Positions 21,860 through 32,998 of a stretch of 64,000 nt of DNA are shown here, piece by piece. The first letter of the stretch is position 1; each line of letters opens with the position of its first letter. The DNA is from Azorinus chamasolen. Lineage: Eukaryota; Mollusca; Bivalvia; Cardiida; Solecurtidae. The stretch lies in assembly GCA_963576725.1 (NCBI GenBank), contig OY755244.1:78243620-78307619 (forward strand), in the 5' to 3' direction. The position numbers and the translations under genes were made by a program. The notes under the pieces were generated by a model that was not told the DNA's origin, made no database searches, and was given only the letters and a program-made list of their open reading frames with translations.

Positions 21860-23803
21860 TGGTAACAGTTTTAGACATAAAATTTATTTATTCATCATCA
21901 AAAGGTACATTTCTTATTGCAAGCTATACTTGGAGCATGGTGTAATGTTGTGCTCGGCATACTGCGAAACATGTTATTTTCAATATTGTTTCTCTTTATT
22001 TTCTTATCACTAATTAATATTCATGAGGATGCAAATAAGGTAATTTGCATAAAGTGAACCAAACATTAAGATTCATACATCAACTACCGGGTATATGTTT
22101 ATATCGTTTATAATTATCGCCAAAGTAGGCCGCAATATCTTTGTATGTTGCAGGTATGTAAACACTCTGAAATATGAACAATGAGGTTAGAATGGTTGCT
22201 TAGGAAACATATATATCACCATCAGTGCTATATAATTTGTCCCAAATTTATTTATCTAATAACCTTGGTGATATTCAGTGATCATAGTAAACTTTAGCTA
22301 ACCATTTTCCATATTTGTTTGCTTTATAAGAGAAAGACTGGTGTCTGTCGAAAATTTCAACATCTATTACAGTTCTCATAAATATTCATACATATGCAAA
22401 TTAGTTTATATCAGAAAAGTAATATTTACTATGAAAGCAATGCCTCATATCTATGTTTGTAACAATTGATTTCATGATTCCCTAAAAAATAACCGTGATC
22501 TAGCGGAGTATTACAGTTGGATGTCAAATTTCCAAAATTTGTGAAAGGATCGGTTACCATGGAAACCATTACAATCTTACTTACAGATCATTGTTTGAGT
22601 ATCAATTAAGATGATTAGCTTTCTGAGTATTTTGTCATCATTTTAAACTACATTTGAAGTTGTTTTCTGATATTGGTAGGATAAAAAATGAGAGGTTTAC
22701 GTTATTTCTGTATTTTTTTGCTATTTTTAAATTATTCTCATTAATATTCATGTGTATGCAAATAAGGTAATTCCTAATTATAGCTTTTAAACCAAAGCAC
22801 ACTGTCTTAGCTTTAATTCGGTACCAGTTTTATACAGTTAGCACAAATACGTACTGTGATATGGAAGATTTTTGCAGGTAGGTGTCGACTAACAAAACTG
22901 TGTGAACAGAGTGAAATGAATGGTTAGTATGGAAACAGTTAAAAAGTTACTTAGAGTTAAATTTTTGGTCCCCAAATTTGATATTTTGTTTTCTGAGGAT
23001 TGTGTCATCAGGTTAAACTGCATTTGAAATTGTTTTCTGATATTTGTAGGATAAAAAGTGAATAGTTTACATTATTTACGTTATTTCTATATTGTTTTTA
23101 CTATTTTTAATGTTCTCATTAATAGTCATGAGTATGCAAATAAGGTAATTTAAAAAAAACTGGAAAAAAGCACAATGTGCTATCTCCAATTTGGTACCAG
23201 TTTTATAGGTTTTGGACAAAACCTGGCTGTGATATAGACGATTTTGCAGGTACGGACCATCATTACGAAAACTAGGGTGTTGCGATGGAAACGGTGAAAA
23301 TTGTGCTTAAAATTAATGCTATGGTCCTCAAATTGGATATTTTGTTTTCTGGAGGTTTCGTCATCATGTTAAACTGCATTTGAAGTTATTTTCTGATATT
23401 TGTAGGATAAAAAAATGAAAGGTTTACGTTATTTCTATACTTTTTTTTACTATTTTTAATGTTCTCATTAATATTCATGAATATGCAAATAAGGTAATTT
23501 AAAAATATAAGTTGGAAATAAAAGCACAATGTCTTATCTTCCATTTGGTACCAGTTTTATAGTTTTAGGACAAAAACTGGCTGTGATATGGGCGAATTTG
23601 TAGGTATGGGTCATCATTACGAAAACTGGGGGGTTGCCATGGAAACGGTTAAAATACGCATAGCCTAAAATAATTTAAGTTTGAGTATATTCGCGATTCT
23701 GATTCAGGACACTTTGCTGAACATTTTGGTACCCATGAAAAAAGTCTAAGGGGGGGGGGGGGGGGCGGGGGTTGCACGGTAGGCACTACTGGCTCCCTGA
23801 GTA
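21860..23803 (-). repeat. Foldback right arm
   Basis: Reverse complement of the left arm with five matching units. ATGCAAAT-type words occur near 22,030, 22,395, 22,755, 23,135 and 23,482. Differences are small substitutions and indels plus the G-run near the outer end. Confidence 0.85.
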
Positions 23804-24365
23804 TCTCGGAAATGTAAGCGCGTCTCAGGTACCACGCGGTTGCCGTATGCTACTGTTATGAAGTCAAAGATGTGGTAGGCGGTGACAAATGTGTTTATTA
23901 CACGAAGCGCGCGAAGTTTCCTAAACAAAACATAATTTCAATAACGCTAAGTTAAATTGGTTAGGGCTTGTTAGTCAGCATTTACAAAATAAATCGGTCG
24001 CGGGGCTGGTATATACCGGTGTGCAGGTCACTCTATATAGAAATTCGCGAAGGATGTAACAGATAAACAAGAGAAATTTAGCCCAAAACATCCGTGTTCT
24101 GATATAATTAGAACTTGAACTGTCACAGTTAAATATGACACAAACTTATAACTCAATATTTTCAAAACTTATAACTCAATATTTTCACACAATTAAGGTA
24201 CAATCCTTCAATAATACCGAAAATATCCTGAATGACAAGAAAAACTAGAATTATCACAAAAGGTGATGACTACCCGCGCACAGCAGCCTTGATCTCAATT
24301 CAAAGGGCTGATAACGTCTGCATGTTATATACTTAAAAGATTTATTTGATGCACATCTACACTTT

Positions 24366-24604
24366 ACGGACTGCAATACCAGAGATCACGGGTTCGATCC
24401 CCCGCCGGACCTTCGGACGAGACTATAAACCGAGGTCCGATGTATCAGTGCTTTACACTGGGCATCTAAAAGAACCAGAGAAACGCAATCGATAATAAGA
24501 GTAGGGCATCGCACCCGGGTTTCTCTGTATCCTCTCCCCTCTCTCTTGGGCGTCCAGTTAGCCCATTGTGAGCAGAAACGTTAATCAACACAAACAAACA
24601 AACA
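24366..24604 (+). repeat. tRNA-derived SINE, 5'-truncated
   Basis: Contains a Pol III B-box-like GGGTTCGATCCCC at 24,388-24,400, a non-tRNA body with ACCGAGGTCC and CAGTGCTTTACACTGGGC, and ends in an (AAAC)n tail. No A box is visible upstream, so the head is truncated. Body and tail type fit invertebrate tRNA SINEs. The stretches 23,804-24,365 and 24,605-24,929 hold nothing else recognised. Confidence 0.65.
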
Positions 24605-24929
24605 CTTTACGGAGATCCTGTGTATCAACGTTCATTCAGTTATACAAAATGTGGCTGGGTTGAACTGTTGTCCACCATGACATCTATTTAGCGCCAAAAT
24701 TAAAAAGTCGCAAGTCATAGGCCTATGTCGCAAGTCATAAGTCATAACTCATAAGTCCAAAGTCAGAAGTCAGTAGTGTCCTCAAGGGCTTCCATATTCT
24801 GGTAATTACATGGGAAAATAAGAATTTGACCAGGAATAAGGAAGGCTGGTTACTTATTGACTCACCCTCGCATATTGATTGTTCCGGTTGCCATGTTAAT
24901 AGATACCTTTCATATCCATTGAAATAACA

Positions 24930-25120
24930 GAGCTCCAAATAAGATGCGTAAATGTAAACATTTTCAAGAATATCCTTTATTTCTCCACTAAATCCTTTAC
25001 TGTGACTACTCTTTAGAATCGCCTCGAAGAGACGATTCTAAAGAGTGGTCACAGTATAGGGTTGCTGGAGAAATGACAATGTTTAGTATTTGGGTACACA
25101 CCTTTATCTGTACCTCTGAA
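24930..25120. repeat. Palindromic repeat family I, copy 1
   Basis: Outer ends AAATAAGATGCGTAAAT and TTTGGGTACACACCTTTATC. The hairpin is TCTTTAGAATCGCC..GACGATTCTAAAGA between GTGACTACT and AGTGGTCAC. Other copies: about 26,568, 49,838, 53,255 and 61,430. Bases 25,121-25,795 hold nothing recognised. Confidence 0.75.
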
Positions 25121-25795
25121 AATAAATTCAATAAATTGCGGGATGGTGGTTGTCAGGTTTGCATGTCTAGGATTGGATCGACGTGAGAAAACCACTCCAC
25201 AGCGTTCATTGCTTACGCAAAGAATATTAAAGTAGTTCGACTCTTACAAAATAACTGCTAATTCCAAATTAGCAGTCATTTGCTACGAATAATAGCTTAA
25301 AGGTATTTCCCCTAGAATACACTGTCGAGGAATTTCCATTTTCATTTTCCGATTCTGACTCGATATTCCAAACTTTTTATCCTACCGGTAAAATAAAAGA
25401 TTACGGAGTCTTGATTTTTAGTAAAATATACCCCAAACACGACCAGAATACAGCTATAGCGGTACAGAATTTCCGGAGGTGCATGGAATTTATACTCAAT
25501 TTTAGTCCAGCTAAACCCTTGAAATGGACGAAGGAATAATTATTTAGTACATATATTTCTGTTCTCACAAACAGAACTGGTACCAGCAGATCATTATTAC
25601 TTAATCAACCATTAAAATAGTTATACATGTAATTATATTGGAGACTGTGACAAAGGAACACAGTCATATTGGTGCTTCCTCTAAGAACTTTACTATACAA
25701 CGCCTACAGATTAATTTCTATAGACTAATGTAAACACATACACAGAAATCTGAAGCTTGCTAAATTCCACATACAGATTCTCATTTATTACAATG

Positions 25796-25969
25796 CAGTA
25801 AAACCCCTCTATAACGACGACTAAGTTGTGTTAATTAGTTGGTATTTAGGACATGTGGCTGCTTAAAGCAAGGCGAAAGTAAAACAGAACGCTCCTTTCA
25901 CCTTGCTTTAAGCAGCCACCTGCCTTTAACACAAAATATTTGATATAATTTAGTGGCCGTTATATACTG
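25796..25969. mobile_element. MITE family D, variant with lost hairpin tip
   Basis: CAGTAAAACCCCTCTATAAC to GTTATATACTG. The arms are GTGGCTGCTTAAAGCAAGG and CCTTGCTTTAAGCAGCCAC, but the innermost hairpin is cut to CAGAACGCTCC joined to TTTCACC. The intact relative is at 56,160. Bases 25,970-26,362 hold nothing recognised. Confidence 0.7.
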
Positions 25970-26362
25970 TAATTGTATTCCCCGTCTTACAAAGTGAAGT
26001 TTTGGCTGTACTGGATTCTTGTAAGGTGTACCGTCGCGTCGGGTTATGACCCGTTCCTTGTCTATTAAATAGCACGGGAATTCGTTGACCGATCGTTACT
26101 AAACTTGGCCAGTAATTGCATAGGGGACACTATCTAATAACCTCCGAAAGTGGTTCTTATTCAGTCTTGAGTTATGCTCCTTTGTTTGTCATTTAGTTCC
26201 CAAAATTGATGTTATTATTTCATTAGTATGATAACCCTTTGGCAAATCATTACAAAACACAGCCAGGTACGGTGATATCTTTACTGAGTTCGATAAATAG
26301 AGGATCTTACACGAGTGTTCATTACACATTGTTTTCATGAAACGAGTTTACTACTATTTATC

Positions 26363-26564
26363 CTTGCCCTGTTGTATATTTACATATATCTTCACTGTGT
26401 ACAAGTATTTCGCTGTGCAATCACTGCTGTGGAGTGCATTGGTTGCACAATCAACTTGTAAATAGTGCAGACCCTGATGAGACAGCTCCTGCGGGAGCTG
26501 TCTCATCTGGGTCTTCACTATTTACAGGTAGGTATATTGACGTGAATAGCAAGCGAAGGGTTAA
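26363..26564 (+). mobile_element. MITE family B, 5'-truncated
   Basis: Begins inside the family at GCCCTGTTGTATATTTACAT and ends AGCAAGCGAAGGGTTAA. Hairpin intact. Confidence 0.8.
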
Positions 26565-26567
26565 AAA

Positions 26568-26760
26568 CAAAGAGCTACAGATAAAGATGCGTACCCAAAT
26601 ACTAAACTCGTCATTTTTGCACCAAACACTATACTGTGACCACTCTTTAGAATCGTTTCTTCGAGATGATTCTAAGGAATGGTCAAAGAATAGGGCTTTT
26701 GGAAAAATAAAGAAATTATTCTTTAAACTGTTTTAATTTACGCATCTGATCTGGACCTGA
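26568..26760. repeat. Palindromic repeat family I, copy 2
   Basis: GAGCTACAGATAAAGATGCG to ACGCATCTGATCTGG, with a hairpin around AGAATCG/CGAGATGATTCTAAGG. It directly follows the MITE B terminus. 26,761-27,296 has only a small MITE-like fragment (about 26,890-26,935). Confidence 0.7.
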
Positions 26761-27296
26761 TGAATTCAACAGAAGTAACTCGTTGGGCATTTTTTGGAAG
26801 TGTTTGGCATTCGGTTTATACTTGTAGAAAGACAAATTACCCTAATTACCCTCAGTATCTGCACAGACAAACAAAGGTGCATAGTGCATGGTCTCCTTGG
26901 GGAACTATTTGACTAGGGTCTACACTATTTGCTACTACGTCAATCATGTCCAACTTTGATTCCCATAGTTCAAGCCGTTGTAAGTCACCTTGTAATAGAC
27001 TGGAGTAATAGCTGACTATTTCATGTGTTTCACATCGACTATTCCGATGTTATTCGCCGGATATATAAGTATTTGTTCGGGTTGCGTTTTATTTTCGTAA
27101 ATGTTCGAAATAGGCTGATTATATTTTATTGTACGGTACAAAATGATAAAGTATCGACAAAACATGTATTTTGTATTACAGGGGTATTTTCGACAGTCAT
27201 CATCTGAATAATTGAAATAACCAACACCAACAACATATTGCGTTTATTGTAGAGACTAGCACTACGTCAATATACTTTCGTTTTGAATGAAAATCC

Positions 27297-27966
27297 TTAA
27301 AAGGTAAACATGCGATTTAAAACATTTACGATGGATTCCCTCTTCTTGAGTTGTATCGCAGATTGTCTTTTGACAGGCACCAAATCATTGGCAGGCAAAG
27401 ACACCCTCCGGTATTTGGCTGAGTTGGCAGCAAACTGATGACCCAAGTTTGGATGATTTAGCAATCTGCCGAAAATCCCGTCCATATCAAAGTTTTCCAT
27501 GGCGCACACCTCAAAATACTCACATTCCCAGTCTATCGAGACTACACAATCTGCGACAGCAGGATGAACCCGTCTACTTCCCGTATCAACTTTATTTCCA
27601 ACAACAATAATTGGAACATCTTCTCCTTTGATTTCCACAATTTCATGTCTCAAAGCGGCGGTGTAATCAAACGACTCTTCATCGTTTACTGCGTAGACCA
27701 ACACAAACGCATGCGCAGTGCGTATGGTCAGTCTGCGCATATTGGTGGAATTGATTCCGCTTGTGTCCATAATTTCTAGCTTGATTTCCCCATCTGTGGC
27801 TTCTGGTATGTTATTGACAACTGAGGAGTAGTCTTCCACGAGTTTCTGATGCATGTATGCATTGATGAGTGCGGTCTTTCCCACAGACGGCGACCCCATG
27901 ACAACTACTCGTACGGTACAGGTCGGACATGTCACAGCTCGTTGTCTAATCAGTCTTTCACACTCT
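27297..27966 (-). CDS. Ras-family small GTPase, terminal coding exon (paralogue 2)
   Basis: Same design as 11,467-12,136: acceptor TTTCAG at 27,967-27,972, then 670 bases to the stop at 27,297, with the same reading phase. Motifs: P-loop GSPSVGKT, G3 DTSG, MRRL, G4 NKVD, EVCAM, a basic tail (RQSAIQLKKRES) and a C-terminus FTF without CAAX. G3 here reads DTSGIN, again without the catalytic glutamine, as in Rasd/Rhes-like proteins. The intron just upstream is also recognisably similar to that of paralogue 1, so whole gene parts were duplicated, not a processed mRNA. The open frame argues for selection. The first exon is not identified. Confidence 0.75.
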
Positions 27967-28372
27967 CTGAAACGATAGTAAAAAAAGTGTTGTCAGCAAA
28001 ATGAAGACAGCAGTTCATGTTTTACTTAGTCCTGAATTTACGAAACCTTACATTTCGCCATGTAAAACAATGGCTTAACTTTACTATATACATACATGTA
28101 TGTCTTAATACGCCTTTGCAAACGGAGTAGGCCCAGTAAATTTATTTCTTACATGAACATAACATCCATGGAGCAAAGGATTAACAATTTATTTCACTGA
28201 TCAATGTGTCTTTGACGCTATTTGCAAATACGGTAGACATAGAACAGATGTCTCCTGCAGCAGCTGTCCTCTGCTTTTGAAATGATATAGATTTGATACT
28301 ACAGTTTCTGGCATGTGATTGTCCAAACATTTCTTTGTCCGTATGCCATTATTACAATTCAGCCAATTTACG

Positions 28373-28546
28373 CAGGAGCTTTCAGCATTAATTTAGACTT
28401 GTATTAAACTGTCACGTGTGTTCCTATATATACGTAGTGATACATTCTAAAGCAATTCTCTATTGTAAATTTTGGAAGGATCGTACTTCTAGTTCGATTT
28501 ATCCCGAATCCGAGTTATCCGAGTTCGAATGATTGAGGTTCGACTG
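28373..28546. mobile_element. MITE family E, right part
   Basis: From AGGAGCTTTCAGCATTAATT to GAGGTTCGACTG-TA. The left half is missing. Bases 27,990-28,372 hold no recognised feature. Confidence 0.7.
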
Positions 28547-29445
28547 TATATTACATATCTGCTTCTCTACTGTTTGACATCGAAATAAATGTCCTCATTT
28601 TATATTTTATTGCAAGAATTAGATAAATATTTAAAATTGGCAAATTCTTGCGCATATATTAATCAGACAAAGGTGGTTCAGTTATATTTTTAGAGTTTCT
28701 AATTTTAGACCTTTCTCCATGAATATTTATGTAAGAAATGCTGATATTATGAATATACCATTACAGTTATTTCTTACATTCATATGAATATGCATGGTGT
28801 AAAGGTTAAAATATATCACTGTGATAAAGGTATATGTATTTCCAAGATAAAAAAAAAATCATGTAAACAGTTATGATCAGTGTTTCAAGCAGAACATACG
28901 ATAACTTTTATGTATTATTCAATTGAATTAATTATTGTATGTAGAAATGAACTTGCACATTCATTGTATCAACCTTTACTTTTTCAGAATTGTAGATTTG
29001 TGTTGTTTCTTACTTTGCAGAATATGTGTGTTTGCATCTGGTTTGAATGCAATAGGTTTACAACAATATAACATAGCAGTACAACTGGTTGCATTTCGGA
29101 CAAAATCTAGAATTAACCATTTCCCTTCTCAATATTCATGCAAAAATGATGATCAAGAATATTTATTAGCTGACGTTTTATAATCTAAACGTTTCAATCA
29201 AAGTTTTTGCAAATGCGTAAAAATGAGTTAACTGAAACAAGTCTGAGTCTACTCTGTTGCAATTGTGTCAAAATGTCTTTCGATGGAACAAATTCTAAAC
29301 TTGCAACCAATGCAGACTCTAATTAGACATGGCCCTGTGACTGATCATGGTTTGCACGGATTGCACTTTTTAGAACATTTACTGTATATATATATATATG
29401 CATCTTAAGGCATGTACAAACCAGGGACTATTTTATTTGCTTATT
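28547..29445. other. Stretch with degraded MITE H-like fragments only
   Basis: Contains AAGAAATGCTGATATTATG and TCTGAGTCTACTCTGTTGC-like pieces and an AT-rich dinucleotide run near 29,387. No gene, and reading frames here are short. Confidence 0.4.
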
Positions 29446-29700
29446 AAATCACCCCTTTGCATGTTCTATATTTAGTCCAATTTTTAATACCTACTGAATA
29501 TTTATTGAAAAAAAAATAGTTATTATGAAATATTGAATGTGTAATATTGTAGCCATTTTAGAAAATAAATAAACCGATCTATCAAATTCCATTAGCAAAC
29601 AGAGCAGACCCAGATCAGATGGATCCTATAGGAGCCGTTTGATCTGGGTCTACTCTGCTCGCAAATGCGTGAAAAGGCGTTTATATGAGGGGAATGGTTA
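29446..29700 (-). mobile_element. MITE family G, copy (complete)
   Basis: Runs from TTAAATCACCCCTTTGCATG to TATGAGGGGAATGGTTA, with hairpin GGATCCTATAGGAGCC between CAGATCAGAT and GTTTGATCTG. Its right TTA is also the left end of the next element. Confidence 0.7.
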
Positions 29701-29947
29701 CCCCTTCGCTTGCTATTCACTTCAATATACCTACATGTAAATAGTGAAGACCCAGATGAGACAGCTCCTGCAGGAGCTGTCTCATCAGGGTCTGCACTAT
29801 TTACAAGTTGATTGTGTAACCAGTACACTCCACAGAAGTGATTGCACAGCGCAATACTTGTACACAGTGAAGATATATGTAATTATACAACAGGGCATGG
29901 GTAAAGAAGGAGAAATGTATTTTAAAATTCAGCAAGTGAAGGGTTAA
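29698..29947 (-). mobile_element. MITE family B, reverse orientation
   Basis: Reads TTACCCCTTCGCTTGCTATT to AGCAAGTGAAGGGTTAA, with the CCAGATG arm on the left and CATCAGGG on the right, the mirror of the other copies. Confidence 0.85.
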
Positions 29948-30019
29948 ATAGATTATACAGTTTCTGCCATTGCCTAAAATCCATGTATTCATACACCGTC
30001 ATTAAATATTATCTACATG

Positions 30020-30583
30020 AAATTAACATTTATGCATTATGTCTCATATAAATATTCATTGAGTAAAGCGCTAAATATATCGCTGTAATATTTTCATGAG
30101 AAACAAAATTATTATAAACTGTTATGCAATCATCGGTAATCAAATCACCATTGTTTTAAGAAAATTCGACACGTTTATGTACTAAATAACAAAATACCAT
30201 AATACCATATAAAAATAAATAACTTACCCATTCATTGTGCCAACCTCTATATTTTCTAAATGCAAATCTTCGTTTTCGTTAGTATGCATGTCCTGTCTGC
30301 ATAATATGTGTGAGCGTCTTGATTGAATGTTGTTTCTATATAAACTAACAGCACTCCGAAATATACTTATGTAATTGAGTAACGGAAATTTTCCTAGATG
30401 ATCACTAAGCAAGTTTTTGCATTATACATAGCTATGCCGACTAGAATCAGATCCAAGATATTCTACATGTATAAGCAAACAGAACAGATACAGGTCAGAC
30501 GGTTCTTACAGTAGTCGTCTGATCTGGATCCACTCTGTTCGTAAATGTGTCAAAATAAGTGTGTGCATGGAGTAAATGGTTAA
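30020..30583. mobile_element. Long relative of MITE family H, third copy
   Basis: Diverged copy of 230-793, ending GGAGTAAATGGTTAA, with hairpin remains GACGGTTCTTACAGTAGTCG. Confidence 0.5.
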
Positions 30584-30616
30584 AGTTGCCACCTGTGCAG
30601 ACCCTAATCATACATA

Positions 30617-30826
30617 CAGTAGAACCCCTCTAATGCGACCACTTAATGAATAAACATACCTGCCTTTATAAGCAGGTGGTTGCTTAATGCAGGACAAAAG
30701 TAATGCAGAAAGCTCCTAGAGGAGTTTTCTGCATTACTTTTGTCCTGGATTAAGCTACCACCTGCATCTAGCACCCAGAATTACATTACACTTATTTTAG
30801 GTGGTCGCATTAGCCGGGTTTTACTG
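30617..30826. mobile_element. MITE family D, copy 3
   Basis: TA-CAGTAGAACCCCTCTAATGC to GCATTAGCCGGGTTTTACTG-TA; hairpin GAAAGCTCCTAGAGGAGTTT. Confidence 0.8.
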
Positions 30827-30864
30827 TACATTTCTTGAAGACTGCGCCACTGTAATACATCAGT

Positions 30865-31116
30865 ATAAACCATTTCCTTCGTGAATATTCATGTAAGAAA
30901 TAATGACGTCATGGATAATAATTAGATAAATTTGTTACAATAGTATATCCGTACACAGGAATTTTTGGCGCAGGCAGAAACTGAAGAACCATATCTATAT
31001 TATATCAAAGCAAACAGAGCCGACTCTTGTCAGACGGCTTCTATAGGAGCTATCTGATCTGGGTCTTCACTGTTTGCAAAGGCGTTCAACGGCGTATTTA
31101 TGTAGTAAAGGGTTAA
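30865..31116 (+). mobile_element. MITE family H (TTAA type), copy 1
   Basis: Left end TAAACCATTTCCTTCGTGAA, right end ATGTAGTAAAGGGTTAA. Family hallmark AAGAAATAATGACGTCATG near the left end, and hairpin GACGGCTTCTATAGGAGC flanked by GCAAACAGAGC and CACTGTTTGC. Confidence 0.75.
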
Positions 31117-31194
31117 TGCAAATTAAACGTGTACAAAAAGTAATGGATACTTATTGTTTTTTTGTATTTCAATATAAGTAAATATATCAATATA

Positions 31195-31380
31195 AGTAAC
31201 CCCCACTAATGCGACCACCTAAAAGAGGTATAATTCTGGCTGCTAGATGCAGCTGGTAGCTTAATGTAGGACAAAAAGTAATGCAGAACTCTCGTAGAAG
31301 AATCTCAGAATCAGAAATCTCCTGCTTATAAAGACAGGTATGTTTATTCATTAAGTGGTCACATTAGAGGGGTTTTACTG
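31195..31380. mobile_element. MITE family D, rearranged copy
   Basis: TAACCCCCACTAATGCGACC to GGGGTTTTACTG-TA. The arms are scrambled: both start in GCATCTAGC-type arm sequence, and the hairpin is degraded. Confidence 0.6.
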
Positions 31381-31984
31381 TAGTCTTGAGTAGACTCTCA
31401 GAGAATGCGAAAGTGCAATATAGCGTCCAGTTGCGATTTGTCATCCACACCAGGATTGAGAATACTTAATTTTTCAGCACTTTTATCTGTAAACACAATT
31501 CTAAAAGTACGTATCTGTTCAGTTTTTAGAAGACAGTGTAATAGAGGGAAACAAACAACATTCTGTATGACTTCGAACTTTACCGTTAGAGCATATTTTC
31601 GAGGCAAAGATTGCAGTATTTTGCAAAAGAAACAAAATGATAAACATCTTAGCGATCGGGCAGAAATCATTTTAATCTATAGAATCTAAACGATAGAAGA
31701 AGTCACTTATTTGAACTAATAAATTCGAAGGATTCCTTAGCTGTTGATTGACAGGAAGTTGGCAATCAATTCCAAACAATCAAAGAGACACATTACCGAA
31801 AATCATCTGAAAGGTACCAACAGGCCCCATTCACCACATTACCGAAGCCTCTGGGTGATTATGCCACTAACATGACATATACATGTATCGTGAACGAACA
31901 ATATCGAAACTTAACATATGTAACGTTACTAAACAATATCAACTTCCCTGTCAGTGAGTTCTGGTGATGTCTACAAGGACTCCC
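31381..31984. other. Unassigned stretch upstream of the dead integrase
   Basis: Two antiparallel frames of about 90 residues (31,398-31,689) overlap, and neither resembles a family I know. No repeat signature seen. Confidence 0.3.
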
Positions 31985-32890
31985 AGTCGGTCCTCAACAT
32001 TTATTTTCTCCGCTGATTACATTTGAAAAGTTCTATTGGCCAGGTCTTGAGAAGGATCTGCTTTGTAAAATCGGCAATTGTGGGCGCTGCATCTTTCGTA
32101 GAACTCCCGTACGTCCCGCTGCGGAACAACTTCTTACTGAGACCACTCATGCCCTTGAGTTGGTCTGTGCCGATGTTCTTTCTCTTGAAAGATCCAAGGG
32201 AGGTTACGAAAACATTTTTGTAATCACTGATCATTTCACTCGGTACGCACCCTTGTCGTAATCAGAACGCGAATGCAACCGCTCAAGCTCTCTACGAAGG
32301 TTTCTTTCGATTATTTGGCTTCCCAGAAATATTACATTCGGATCAGGGAAGGAATTTTGATGGCTGGCAAAGTCATCAAAGAGTTCTGTAAGATTGCTGG
32401 TATCCAGAAGTGGAGAACTACCCCATGCCATCCAATGGGAAACGGTTCAGCTGAACGTTTTAATCAGACCTTGTTGAAAATGTTAGGCACATTACCAAAT
32501 GAACAAAAATCTTATTGGAAGTCCAATCTAGCACCTCTTGTTCAAGTCTACAATGCAACCCGGAGTGATGCCACAGGTTATTCACCACCCTTGTTAATGT
32601 TTGGGACTCATCATAGACTTCTGTGGGTGCTTTTCTGGGTGTTCCTTAAAGTCAAGACTTTGAGGGGTATACTTCATACTCCAGGAAGCTCAGTGATAAG
32701 CTTCAGTCAGCTTATGGCACTGTAGCTGAGGTAGCAACAAAGTCAGGTGAACAGAGTAAGGTTCAGTTTAACAACAAAGTTAACAACTCCAAGTTGGAGA
32801 TAGGTGACTGGGTCCTAGTTAGGAAAGTTGGCTTGAAGGGGAGAAACATATTCGCTGACAAGTGGGAATAGGAACCTTGTCTGACCACTT
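31985..32890 (+). pseudogene. Dead Ty3/gypsy-type integrase
   Basis: Reading across frames gives an integrase in normal order. A zinc-binding remnant (NCGRC, about 32,080) comes first, then ELVCADVLSLE with the first catalytic aspartate (about 32,160). GYENIFVITDHFTRYA (about 32,205) and LHSDQGRNFDG with the second aspartate (about 32,335) follow. Then come NGSAERFNQTLLK with the glutamate (about 32,445) and a C-terminal GDWVLVRKVGLKGR (about 32,805). Frameshifts near 32,260 and 32,370 and stops break it. No reverse transcriptase or LTR is next to it, so this is an isolated fragment. Confidence 0.75.
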
Positions 32891-32904
32891 CTGTATCTGA
32901 TAAT

Positions 32905-32993
32905 GATATTCTCGAGTTACTCGGCATCTAATCTGGACCCAAACTGTTTGCAAGGTAATCACAGATGCGACATTGGCAGCGAACGCGTTAAAA
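32905..32993. mobile_element. MITE family A, right-half fragment
   Basis: GAGTTACTCGGCATCTAATC through GGCAGCGAACGCGTTAA. The left half is absent. Confidence 0.75.
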
Positions 32994-32998
32994 CCCGC

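Larger units (their letters stand above)
18244..23803. mobile_element. Foldback-like element with long tandem-repeat arms
   Basis: The outer ends are exact inverted copies: TACTCAGGGAGCCAGTAGTG at 18,244 and its complement ending at 23,803. The arms (about 18,244-20,160 and 21,860-23,803) stay alignable over ~1.9 kb. Each arm contains five tandem units about 350-370 bases long. The middle (~1.7 kb) has a decayed protein gene and a family B MITE. Long inverted arms made of direct repeats around a coding loop is the architecture of Drosophila foldback elements; homology to those is not shown. Flanking TA on both sides may be the target duplication. A G-run at about 23,750-23,772 interrupts the right arm. 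Confidence 0.8.

Noticed and set aside
31398..31689. Antiparallel ~90-residue frames
   Set aside because: They overlap on opposite strands and neither has recognisable motifs or splice context.
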